Positions 54,060-64,000 of a DNA stretch of 64,000 nt are shown here, piece by piece. The position numbers were made by a program, and so were the translations under genes. The notes under the pieces are model-generated. The model was not told the DNA's origin. It saw only the letters and a list, made by a program, of their open reading frames with translations, and made no database searches. The DNA comes from Psococerastis gibbosa (lineage: Eukaryota; Arthropoda; Insecta; Psocodea; Psocidae). How positions within the stretch are numbered: the first letter of the stretch is position 1; every line of letters starts with the position of its first letter. Where the stretch lies: NCBI GenBank assembly GCA_963971405.1, contig OZ020490.1, positions 28,979,464 to 29,043,463 of the forward strand. Direction: 5' to 3'.

Positions 54060-54680
54060 ATAGAAAAATGTGGCACTTAAAATTTAAGAGTTAAACTAAT
54101 GCTAATGTAGCAACAACGCCTATTTAATTACATACTCCCCAGAAAATAGTTATAGTTGGGAAACCACTATAATTAGGAGGTCCCCTCATTCATATCATAG
54201 CAAGCTCCAGAGTAAGACCGATGTTGAAGCATAAATCCTGCGAATGACAGAGATTATTTTACTCATGAATCTGAAATGAGCGGTGGGCGGATTGTGGCAA
54301 TTGGTATTAACTTACTCCTTGGGTTAAAACTGTACAAAAAAATGTTGAATGGCACTATCCATTGTAAATATATCTTTTTTACAGCAGGGGTATTAAATTA
54401 ATGCCGGCATTAAAATCGCCATGATCGGGCCGCAGAAAGCAATATTCAAAGCAATTGATATATTCGCCCATTGCCACCAATGACATCGCAGTAAATTCAT
54501 TTCATTTTTCTTTACGGTCATACAATAATATGATTTTCAAAATTGTATTTCATCATAACGTTATTTGCAATCTAGTCCTTAATAAGCTGAGAATAAGGCA
54601 CTACAGGGGGAAAACGTTGCCTGTAACTCATCGGCTACACCTGGCACAGTTCCCATCATCCTTTCAAACGTCTTGGTAAA
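54060..54680. repeat. segment duplicated at 62250-63968
   Basis: Blocks such as TGGCACTTAAAATTTAAGAG (54071) and TTTACGGTCATACAATAATA (54513) recur in order at about 62262 and 63800. Both pieces are near ZnF-D, suggesting an old local duplication. A diverged copy of the 169-bp MITE of 9465 lies at 54290-54440 (ends TTGGTATTAACTTACTCC and AATCGCCATGATCGGGC). Confidence 0.6.
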
Positions 54681-54931
54681 GGGGTTTCCACCGACTTCTC
54701 ATTGAAGGTTGCAAATGACATTGACGGAAATTTTTGTTTTTACTCTATGCCATAGTTAAAATTGATCAATGATCATAGAGTAAAATCACAAACAAACAAA
54801 CTAAAATTAAAAAATGGCGTCATGGGATATGTTCAGTACAAACATTTTAATAGATTTCTATAAAAAGAAAAATTCAAATTTCCGTCAATGTCATTTGCAT
54901 TCTGCAATGAGAGGTCGGTGGATACCCGGCC
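54681..54931. mobile_element. Harbinger MITE carrying MADF exon 1
   Basis: Ends GGGGTTTCCACCGACTTCTC and GAGAGGTCGGTGGATACCC; subterminal AAATGACATTGACGGAAATT pairs with AATTTCCGTCAATGTCATTT. The MADF start codon and 20 codons ([20 protein letters not shown]) are at 54814 onward in sense orientation. This is the clearest internal-deletion derivative in the window, but it lacks the GGTAGCAGAC core. Confidence 0.85.
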
Positions 54932-55051
54932 CAAGCGATATTGCAGGACACCTTAGTGTATTGGTAGAAGGTGGGGTCGTCCAATATTACATGATGATAC
55001 TATTCAAAGGTCACGGGGCCGCTTTAACTAACAAATTTCATCCCAACAAGC

Positions 55052-58000
55052 CTACTCAGCCGCTTCCATTTTTATGCACTCAACGGAAATTATTTTGGTT
55101 TCCAAGGTATTATCCACAGACATCATATCTCCCTGGGGTGAAACCTCGCCTTCTTCAGTCTTTATTTCACATTCAATAACAGTTTCCTCTTGAACACCTG
55201 AAACAGCAATAAATACATTTTAAATTTAGGACCAGAATTAGTTCATAAGGGGGAATCAGTCAGTTTCACAGAAACAATCAAACTCAGAGCCATGAGTACA
55301 TGCACTGGCAATTGTCTTCAATTGCTCATTTTGAAAATTCCTGCTGACAATCTATTTGGTGATAGGTTACCAGCTTAACCAACCCCATTTAAAAATTGAT
55401 AGATGTTGTACAGACATTTGTCCTCAATTACATAGTAATGATTCACTCTTGTCAGCTGAGTTGGAGGTATCCTAAAACACATATAAAGTAAGCATTGAAA
55501 AGAGGGCTATCGCATAGGTTCAAAAAATTAATAATTTGTTCCGGAAATCAGCCAGCAGCACAACACCACTTTCATAACTTCTTCCGTTTTTTCCTTGTAT
55601 GTAACCCCGCCAGGGTGTCCTATCAAATCATACATTACACAATCTTTTTCGTTTGTTCTGAACACATTGTCCATTCAGGTAGTCCTAGCTTCACTCCCTT
55701 GTGTGTAGTAATATGCATGTCCATATTGTCAATTCACATGTAGAACATTTCGAACACACTTCACACTTGTAAGGTTTCACACCTGCGAGAAATCTTGTGT
55801 GGCTAACAAGGCAACGTTTTTGTAAACGTTGTATATTGGTAGAGCTTCTCTACTGTATGCGTTTTATATGGTCCAGCAGTAAAACTCTATCTCCAAAGCT
55901 TTCCGAACATACTGATTGTATCTAGGAGGCTTTCAATCGGCCACTGCCCATCGGACCAGATTCTACAGTTTCATTATTACATTTCCCCTAAAAAGACACT
56001 ACATAAGTGGACAATCGCCTAAACATTTAATTAGTCAGCACGTAACTGACCGTCAGTTTTGCGATTCGAATTGGAATGAGTTCGCCACGTCGCGAAAATG
56101 AATTGGTCACAACAGAGTTCACTCACCGAGTAAGGGGTTAGGCGTATATTTCATTTCAGTCAATTTTCCATCAATAATCGATGATTTTTTATGTTTTACT
56201 CTTCAGCCATTGTCCATTTTTTATCTCGCATGTTAAAATGGGTCATTGGACAATATTAGTCGAATAAAAACACGAAGGAATACTAGATCAGTGTCAATCC
56301 CAACTCAAAAGGCAACTCTTGATAAGATTGTTAGTACTCTGTTAAATATTACAACACAAGATCAGTACAGAACGTTAGTTATTTCCCAAACATCACCAAA
56401 AGCCGCACGACTTTCTCGCCTGTTTTCTTGTCAACGAAAATTATAAATGCTCTCCCCACTCATATTACAGATTTACTAAGAAAAAAAGATTTTTACCATC
56501 AACAAAGAACTGGCTCAATAATTCGGAAATAACATTTCTTAAATCACTATTAAATGAATAAATCGGTATACCTAAGTAAAAAATTAATAAGTACTAAATT
56601 ACTATATAAGTATGTAAAATAACTTATTGTGATGAGATCCAAAGGCCTGGTTCCCCCACGTGCACATGTATTGCATATACATATACGTGGTGTGGAATGT
56701 GTTTTTTTGAAAATTTGTATTCTTACTGGTTTAATATAATTAACTTTACTTTACTTTTCTTTTACTTATTAATAATCTTAGCGATCTTGATACACTTGCG
56801 CTGAGCTTGTCCATGCTCAAATCAGCCATTTTAGAAACAAATGACGGTCCTGTACCTTGATTTTCTGTTTAATTTAAATTTTTATACAGTTATAGCTTAC
56901 TACATGTACTATGTGACTTAGCTTTAATGTAAGTGCTATCGAATTTTGGACCCAAGCCTGATGATGGTAAAAATATAATTATTTTATTATTATTATTATT
57001 AGATTAATTCCCAAAAATAATAAATAATGCAAAAAATATAATGAGGTCTTGAGATGTGACATCCTTGACAATTTTAATTAATTCGAATTCCTACGTAGAT
57101 GATAAAAATAATGCAAATAGGGCGGTTAGACACGATTGAAAAAAAGGTCAATTATTGAAGACAACCTGAAAAGGACGCAAAAAATACAAATTCAAATTGT
57201 ATCATATTTCCGTCAATTATTGATGGAAAATTGACAACTGGAATCGACGCCTAATTAATACTAAGAATCTAGAGAGCTTGGCGCCTTGCATGCCGGGGAA
57301 ATAATATATTGTGTTTTATACTTACTTGGAGAAAAATAATGTTCGTGCTTTCTACGTTTGTGAGCCTTGAGGCATCTACTGGAAGTGAAAAGTTTGGGGC
57401 AAATTTCACACTGGTACGGCTTTTCCCGTGAATGGGTTTTTACATGAGCCACCAAGTTCTGTTTTAAACTGAAGCATTTCGAACATGTTTCACACTTATG
57501 CGGTTTCTCAGTAGAATGCGTTGTCTTATGTCTTCGCAGTAGAGGGCCAGTAAGGAAACATTTCGAACAGATATCACATTTGTGAGGCTTCTCTCCCGTG
57601 TGGATCATTGTATGCCTTCGTAAGTCACAACTTGTAGTGAACCACTTTGAACAAACAATGCACTGGTAACTTTTCTCTCCTTTATGCAACCTTGTATGAC
57701 ATAATAAGCCATAAGATAGAGCAAAAGTTTTTGAACAGATTTGGCACTGGTAAGGTTTCTCTCCAGTATGCATCCTAGCATGCCTTCGTAGCTCAGTACT
57801 AGTAGAAAAACATCTCGAGCAAATCTCGCACTTGTAAGGTTTCTCTGCCATATGCGTATTTGTATGCCTTCGTAAGTCACCGTTACTGGCGAAACATTTC
57901 GAGCAAACTTCACACTGATAGGTCCTCTCTCCCGTATGAAATCTAGTATGATACTGTAATCCATCAAGCGCAACGAAGCTTTTTGAACAGATCTGGCATT

Positions 58001-61000
58001 TGTAAGGCTTATCGCCCGTATGGGTCGTAGTATGCCTTCGTAACTGAGTGCTGGTAGTGAACTTTCTCGCGCAGAAATCACACTGGTACGGCTTCTCTCC
58101 TGTATGCAGTCGTGCGTGGCACTTTAAGCTGTAAGTGAGAGTGAAGCTTTTGAAACAGACTTCACACTGATATGGTTTCTCTCCCGTATGAATTCTTGTG
58201 TGCGTTTGTAAGTGGCTTGCTTTAATGAAATATTTCAAGCAGACATCGCATTGAAAGGGCTTCTTTCCTGAGTGAGTTTTTTTATGAATGCCGAAACTTC
58301 GGCGTGTTGAAAAGCGCTCGTCACATACGTCACACTGGAACTGGAATTTTGCTGGCTTCGATTCTTTACGTTTCTTTCCTGCATCAGTTGTGCTTTGTGT
58401 CATGTAGTCTTCTCCGAATACCTTTTCATCTTGTATTATTATTTCACATTTAACTGCATCACTATTTAATTCTGAAACAAACACAGAATTTAAATTTTAA
58501 GTGGAAATGCCTTCAATGAGTCAAACGCAAATGTAGGAGAAGAGACAAAGGTTTTGTTAAGAGCAGCGGGTCCAAGGGACGGGGTAGGAGGCTAAACGAT
58601 TGCTTTTCGATAGTCAAATATTTTATTTACTTCCATCTGTATCTTCAAGTATTCAGGAAAAATACTTCAATATACAAGTAGGGCACCAGTCAATGCGGCG
58701 GTCTACAGGAAGGTCTAGAAGTTTTATCAATCACGAGAGCACAAAAATATTACTTACAAAAAAGTAATACTGCATATTAATTCAAAATTAATACTGCAAT
58801 TTATTATGTTTCGCTTACCAGTTTCAGCGGCCATGTCTTCTGCAGAGGTCATTGGTTCTTCTTCATCGCCAGATATTAATTCACACTTAATTAGTGTGAC
58901 ATCGCCTTCTAAAATGAATGACAGATTTGACATAACAACCTATTTAACATGGTTTACCTCCACTAGGCTCATTTACCCTTCTTTTCGAACCTCAATACAT
59001 TTTGCTGTTGGAACTTGGACTTGCGTAATTATTGTTGATGTGGTTGTTGTAATGTACGTATGGGTTTGCATTTTCTGGTGGGATCACCATCCGCGTCAAT
59101 CAATTATTGGTCCATCACGGTATAAAGTTCTTTTAATAGTAGATTTAAATAAATGTCAATGATATTAATTACTAAATGCATGAAGAGTCTTAACAAAATT
59201 ATCAATGTGGTTTTTGTTTACGTGCCGTGATGTATAGGACTCGTGCTTCAACCAAGCTGGCTGGATGGACATCCGGAGCTCAGTCATTCAGCGATTGCGC
59301 TGAGATAAGATAGGTGGAACTGGCGACAAGCCTAATACAGTCAAAAGCAAGCGACCACGATGTGTTAGATCAAATAACCACAAATTTTAGTCGCATGGAA
59401 GGAAAAATACTCATGGCAAGACAATGAATTTTCATGAATAATTCAAAATAGATTTGCCTTCACTTGGGACATTTACCCTCCATGCAGCCTATTTCTAATT
59501 GAGAAATGAGAACAAGTGGCAATTAAATTTATTTATTTATTTCATAAAAGAAAGTAAGTAAAAGGTTATTTAAAGTCATGAACTTCCATGTTTAAAGTAA
59601 ACAAATTTGAAATTTATATATAATAATATATATATATATATATAATGGGCCCCAAAAACAATGCACGCATCATTGATATACATGGATTGCTACCACGGCA
59701 CCTAGCCCACGCTGAACAAATGTCTTCACTTTTGGTCACGTGACAAAAGGGGTATTATGGCAAGAAGTGGTTGACTCCATTGCCTTCAATGCGATTTAGA
59801 CGTATTTCATTGCCTGTTATTTAATCTATTTACCCATTTATTGAGTTTTTCTTTGGTTTGACATAATGGTCATATCTTCCTCTGCTTCTAAATGCACTAA
59901 TAGGTTCAAGATATGTCGAGAAACGGGGGAAAATATTACTTTTCACAAGTAAGTGTTCGCATGGTTTGGTCATTAGTTGATGCAACATTTATGGGTTTAT
60001 TTCAGTTTCATTAATCATTATGTTAACAAATCGCACACTTTCAATTGTCCTCAAGGCCGTAGCCAAGGGGGGATCCTTGGGGGTGGAGGGGGCGGTCGCC
60101 CCCCCCCCAAGAGAAATAGCATTATTCTAGTTAGAATGGACTTTTGAAGGAAATTAAGAGACATTATTACTCAAGTATGGGAAACGCGATATTTTTTGGG
60201 CCACCGCCCCCCCCCCCCCCGAAAACTTTTTCTGAAACCGTTACTGCCCCGAAATGAAATGGCTTGACACTAGATAGAATCGGATTTTGAGAGGAAACAT
60301 AAAAACCACTATGTAATACCAATGAAATTTTTACCCCCCCCCCCCAAAAAAAAATCCTGGCTACGGCCTTGATTGTCCTGTATAATTTTAATACTAATTA
60401 TTATTATTATTATTATCATTATTTTTTTCAATATCAAGGCATTTTTTAGTTCGTCAAGTTTAAAATTATTTTAGGAAGCTGAAAATTCCAGCAGCCTAAG
60501 CAGGCCTAGTCCTGCAGAACCTAAGTTCTGATAGTGAATAAAAATAGCGAAACACTATAAGGCAAATTTACAGAGGAAAAAAGTGTTTTTATTTCCCATT
60601 TGGCCGAATTTCGTGGCTTTCATGCAAATCACACGTACTGCAAAATGTCTAGAAATTATTAGGCTTATTGATATTGACATCCCTAAATCAACACTGCAAT
60701 ATTTTTTCATTGATGATAGCACACTGAATATTCACATCGTGTAAGCATAATAAGTAGGCTATGAGATTTAAAAATTCGAATGCCAGTGTGGGTGGATCAG
60801 GGACGGATCCAGCTCATCATGGGGGGGGGGGGAGCTGTGGGTCAAAATAGGAAAAACCTATGTAGTATCGATTAAATCAGAGCGTTATAAAAATTACCTT
60901 ATAAAACAGATTCACTGTTTTTTTTTTTGGGGGGGGGGGATATCCGCCCCCCTGTCAGACAGCTGACGGCTGAAGGGGGGAGCTGCCCCCAAAATCTTAT

Positions 61001-61979
61001 AAGCTAGCCTGTTGTAAGTTGCCTAACTTATTACGTTATAATGTAAAGGATACTACATATGTTTATTATATTGTGAGCCAAATTACCCCCCCCCCCCCCA
61101 ATGGGCTGGATCTACTCCTGGTATAGGTAGGAGCCTAAATTTAGCAAGTTGAACACTTCAAATTTAGTCCCAATGCAATTAAATAGACGAACATGGTTAG
61201 ATTGGACTAAATAGTTTGACTATATTTTGTTAAATTGCTGCTTGACACAATTTTTCTTAGTAACATATTCCTAGCTAAATATTAATAAATCTTCATAAAT
61301 GCCGGTATGTGACCATAGAATATTGTTCTATAATAAATAAAAAAATATTACAAAAGCAGAAAATGTCAATAAATCGTATTAAAAAAATTATTGAAAAACA
61401 TCAAATTTACACGTAAGTGTATATGGCATGGAACGCTTCTGCCATAATATCCAAGATATCAGGTTTTGTCCGTTGCCGACATCCCTAGCGCTCCTGGTCA
61501 CCTGGTGTGTTTCCAGTGTATATATATATAGTTCAATGGCACGCATACATAAAAAAAATACAGTAACAGTTGGCCGAAAACAAATGTTTAAGATAAATTT
61601 CGGTAAAGGCTAAGGTTAACTATTCCTCACCGACCTATGATTTTTTTACGAATGGACTTCTTTTGAACTAAGGAATTGACAGGTAATATTTTTTTTCCCG
61701 ATTATGTTCGAGGTAGCCAAACAGAACCTTTACCTTTATTTTACCATTTTTAATTACGTGTTTCGCGCTGAATTCAAATAAACAGAGAGATATTTTTTTT
61801 AAAACTAAATAACTCTTTCAATAAAACAATTATTTGAAGAAATATTACATCTAATTGCCTACCTATAGAATACGATTTCAAAAATAAAATTATCAAATAG
61901 CCTAGCTCATACACACACACAAGTATGTGAATCACTAGTACTATTATATACCTTTGGTATCTTTCACTGTACCATCCAT
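55052..61979 (-). CDS. ZnF-D: C2H2 zinc-finger gene (4 exons)
   Basis: Coding exons are 61979-61952 (MDGTVKDTK), 58908-58819 (EGDVTLIKCELISGDEEEPM...), 58471-57326 (acidic lead-in and twelve fingers) and 55197-55052 (SVQEETVIECEIKTEEGEVS ... MEAAE-stop). All introns are phase 1 and the total of 1410 nt gives 469 residues. Intron 1 contains copy B of the THAP-exon element, and intron 3 contains a decayed finger exon. The shared upstream motif lies 148 bp before the ATG, which supports the otherwise tiny first exon. Paralogue of ZnF-C. Nuclear DNA-binding protein by domain; targets unknown. Confidence 0.8.
55715..55925 (-). pseudogene. decayed C2H2 finger exon
   Basis: On the minus strand [14 protein letters not shown] is readable, followed by broken finger sequence with frame changes; another stretch near 55900 gives a CSESFG-like fragment. 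It is the remnant of a finger array inside ZnF-D intron 3, probably from a duplicated gene. Confidence 0.6.
55930..57240. other. no gene seen in ZnF-D intron 3
   Basis: AT-rich with scattered short frames and a (TTA)n run near 56985-57000. No exon or element recognised. Confidence 0.5.
57326..58471 (-). CDS. ZnF-D finger exon: twelve C2H2 fingers
   Basis: It opens ELNSDAVKCEIIIQDEKVF, has a basic KKRKESKPAKF stretch (possible nuclear localisation signal), and twelve fingers from FQCDVCDERFSTRRSFGIH to YQCEICPKLFTSSRCLKAH. It ends HEHYFSP at a GTAAGT donor. The first finger, broken in ZnF-C, is intact here. Confidence 0.93.
59160..59640. other. no gene seen; (TA)n at the right edge
   Basis: Intron 1 of ZnF-D. 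Contains a fragment similar to 37900-37980 (GGCAAGACAA, ATGCAG-type blocks) and a (TA)n tract at about 59620-59643 that abuts copy B. Confidence 0.4.
59866..59948 (+). CDS. THAP-like exon of copy B
   Basis: 83 nt encoding MVISSSASKCTNRFKICRET then GENITFH, with a GTAAGT donor. It differs from copy A mainly in residues 3-8; the Cys and donor are conserved. No downstream exon is visible. Confidence 0.55.
60052..60371. mobile_element. hAT-like MITE, 8-bp TSD ATTGTCCT
   Basis: CAAGGCCGTAGCCAAGG and CCTGGCTACGGCCTTG ends, flanked by ATTGTCCT (60044-60051, 60372-60379). Same site and orientation within the repeat as 43680-44001. Confidence 0.87.
61952..61979 (-). CDS. ZnF-D first coding exon
   Basis: 28 nt, MDGTVKDTK plus one base, then GTATAT donor. 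Identical in length to ZnF-A exon 1 (28 nt) and close to ZnF-B (31 nt). Chosen because of length, phase and the motif 148 bp upstream. Confidence 0.6.
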
Positions 61980-62126
61980 CGTTGATATAATACTAGGCAA
62001 CTTAAATTAAATCATGATTTAAAATGTTATTTTGAATTTTGACAAGATTCGTGCCATTTTTTTTTTTTTAATGTCATGATCTCTAGAAGCCTAGTGTCTA
62101 CCAACATTTCAAAGTACATATATTTG

Positions 62127-62163
62127 GCGCCATTTTACAGTTCGGCGACGAATTCGAACATGG
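62127..62163 (-). promoter_or_regulatory. shared upstream motif of ZnF-D
   Basis: GCGCCATTTTAC, then GGCGACGAATTCGAACATGG. Third copy of the two-part motif also found before ZnF-A and ZnF-B. Confidence 0.6.
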
Positions 62164-62901
62164 CTCACCGAAGACTGATATTTTCCACAGTGTAAAATTA
62201 TATTAATAAAATTATTAGAATAAGAATATATAATATTGATCACTGAAATAGAGAAGTATGACACCTGAAATTTAAGATTTCATCCAACATAGCAACAAAA
62301 ATGTAAGTTAGATCTATTAAGGCTAACTTGCATACTTCCGAGGAAATTATACTTCGAAATCCTCTAAAATCAGGATGGCCCTTCTCATCTATCATAGCAG
62401 CAAGTGCCATTGACTATTGAGTTGAACACAGAAAATTGGATGGAAGAACACTAGAACAGGACGGATGGCCTAACTTCCCAAAAAAAAATTTTTTTTTTGG
62501 GGGCCTTTAGGACCCCAAGACCTTGAAACCGATAAATGGACCCAAATTAGTGAGGTTTTTACTTATATTATACCCTGGAGAGAGGGGAACCCGGGGTCCC
62601 CCTATTGGCGGAAAATCTCAAAACGTCTGGGGGGGGCTAAGCCTCTAATAAAAGTTTTGAAAAAGCAGTAAATCTTCCAGAAGCCTCGCCCTTCCCCCCT
62701 GCTTCTCATTAAAACAAAAAGAACAAAAAAAAGATTTTCGGTGGGGGGGGGGGGGGCATTCCGGGAAAAGTGGGTGTAGCCTACCAAGCCAAATTAATTT
62801 TTAGCGATTGTGCAATTGGTGTGTTTGTTAGCGAAACAAGACCCATTAATTTACAGTGCCTTACTTGAATAACCCATGCGCCTGATGCAGAGAGATACCA
62901 A

Positions 62902-63480
62902 TGGGGCGTCCGGGGGTGTCCCCGAGGAAAAATCTAAAATATAAGGGCAAAATAGTGGGTTTTTACGCATTTTAACAGCAGTAATAATGATATTTTTTAA
63001 TCAGGGGGGCCAGGGGTCTCCCCTGGAGGAAAAATTTGAAAATATAAGGCCAAAATAATGGGGTTTCCTGCATTTTAACATCAGTAATAATGCAGCAATA
63101 ATGCTTATTCATATTGCAAGATCCAGGGGGCCCGGGGTCTCCCCCGGAGGAAAAATATGAAATTATAATGGAAAAATAGTGGGGTTTTACGCATTTTAAC
63201 AGCAGTGAACGATAGGCGGGTTTCGAAGGGGGGAAAAACGTCATACATACAGCTTAAAATTAATGACCTTAGTGTCCTTTGCGAAGGAGCCAGAGGGTTC
63301 AAGCATTGTGATAGCAGTACTTTAGAGATTTTACAGGCAATTAATTCAATTGCGAACAAGGGGGGCCCGGGGGTCTCCCCCGGGTGAAAGTTTTTGAAAA
63401 ATATCCCTGAAATATTGGGGTTTTACGCGTTTTTAGAGCAGTAACAGTTAGATATTAAAGGCGAAGAATATACTCTAAAC
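62902..63480. repeat. tandem repeat with GC-rich hairpin, about 120-bp unit
   Basis: Units start at about 62902, 63003, 63123 and 63358. Each has a G/C hairpin (GGGGGCCCGGGGTCTCCCCC), then GGAGGAAAAAT, an AT-rich piece, and GGGGTTTTACGCATTTTAAC then AGCAGTAATAATG. The third unit carries about 115 bp of extra sequence. Degenerate hairpins near 62505, 62590 and 63484 suggest the array once extended further. Confidence 0.75.
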
Positions 63481-63784
63481 AATGGGGGTCCGGAGAATTT
63501 CTTCGAGATAATTGGCTAGATTTTACTGACGAAGATTTTGTTAAGACTTGAGTTATTATTATTTTTTCATAAATACATCCAACATAGCGACTTCCTATAA
63601 AATAAATGGGACTTTATTCGCTTAATGGACGGGACAGGGACAATACATATAAATTTTATAGTTACTTAGGATGCTAGGGGGCAGGGACAGACCTGGGGGG
63701 CTTGGGGGGGCTAGGCCAGACCTGGGAGGCCCATGGACGGATTAATAAGTTGTTGAAATAAACCATCATAACGTCACACGAAAG

Positions 63785-63968
63785 TATAACTTCATTATTC
63801 TTTACGGTCATACAATAACATGATTTTCGAAATTCCACTTAATCAAAACGTCATTTGCAATCTGGCCTTAATAAGCAGAGATTGAGGCAGTAAAGGGCAA
63901 AAACATTGCCTGTTGATCTTCTGCTCCTGGTGCATTCCCATTATTGTTTGAAAAGAATTGGTAAGGGA
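63785..63968. repeat. repeat paired with 54500-54680
   Basis: TTTACGGTCATACAATAACA to GAATTGGTAAGGG follows the order of 54510-54678 with many substitutions. Unknown family; non-coding. Confidence 0.55.
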
Positions 63969-64000
63969 TACTGCAGGATACCACTGAGCATTGATGGAAT

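Larger units (their letters stand above)
59656..61520 (+). mobile_element. THAP-exon element, copy B
   Basis: It starts at CATTGATATACATGGATTGC and runs to about the TTTCCAGTGTATATATATA region. It is colinear with copy A outside the latter's Harbinger insertion and includes the hAT-like MITE at 60052-60371. C and G homopolymer runs (60098, 60207, 60335, 60820, 60930, 61085) mark the non-coding interior. No transposase domain. Confidence 0.7.

Noticed and set aside
63785-64000. Possible further zinc-finger gene beyond ZnF-D
   Set aside because: The similarity to 54.5 kb is confined to non-coding repeat sequence and no finger or acidic exon is visible before the window ends.
1-64000. CRISPR array, rRNA or true tRNA genes
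   Set aside because: No regularly spaced short direct repeats of CRISPR type; the only tRNA-like sequence is the SINE head with box B; no rRNA-like block seen.

Overview
This is eukaryotic, almost certainly animal, nuclear DNA. It has spliced C2H2 zinc-finger genes with GT-AG introns, THAP and MADF domain exons, and a dense, nested set of animal-type transposable elements: Copia, Gypsy, several LINE clades, Penelope, mariner, PIF/Harbinger, hAT-like MITEs and a tRNA-derived SINE. The mix suggests an arthropod, but no gene fixes the species. No prokaryotic operon, CRISPR array or rRNA gene is visible.

Host genes. Four zinc-finger genes lie head to tail on the minus strand and can be joined exon by exon: ZnF-A (15699 to 9792), ZnF-B (31806 to 19123), ZnF-C (38198 to 34485) and ZnF-D (61979 to 55052). 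Each has a short first coding exon, an acidic exon (consensus VKCE...SGDEEE) and a large finger exon; B, C and D add a short acidic last exon. Nearly all introns are phase 1, and every joined reading frame is divisible by three. A, B and D share a GC-rich motif 130-320 bp upstream of the start codon. C and D are recent paralogues whose intronic flanks are also similar. A degraded finger exon remains near 55.8 kb. THAP-domain exons occur at 40.7-40.9 kb (minus) and 42.2-42.6 kb (plus).

Mobile DNA fills most introns. 0.2-9.6 kb: a Harbinger MITE cluster, copy A of a THAP-exon element interrupted by a second Harbinger element, a LINE, and a 1.25-kb foldback. 10.9-17.8 kb: a Penelope copy with inverted termini and two LINEs. 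23.4-30.0 kb: a Copia element with near-identical LTRs and a 5-bp target duplication, itself hit by a LINE and a MITE. 38.4-39.1 kb: a Penelope foldback. 42.8-44.6 kb and 59.7-61.5 kb: copies C and B of the THAP-exon element. 44.8-46.8 kb: a gypsy gag fragment and a mariner inside a Harbinger MITE. 46.8-52.0 kb: a nearly full-length PIF/Harbinger element with a transposase on the plus strand and a four-exon MADF protein on the minus strand.

The most interesting system is this Harbinger family. The 46.8-52.0 kb element appears to be the parent type of many palindromic MITEs in the window, several of which still carry the first MADF exon. Its two convergent genes use splice acceptors on opposite strands that overlap within 8 bp. 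The MITEs share end and centre motifs, but their arm sequences differ from element to element while remaining self-complementary within each element.
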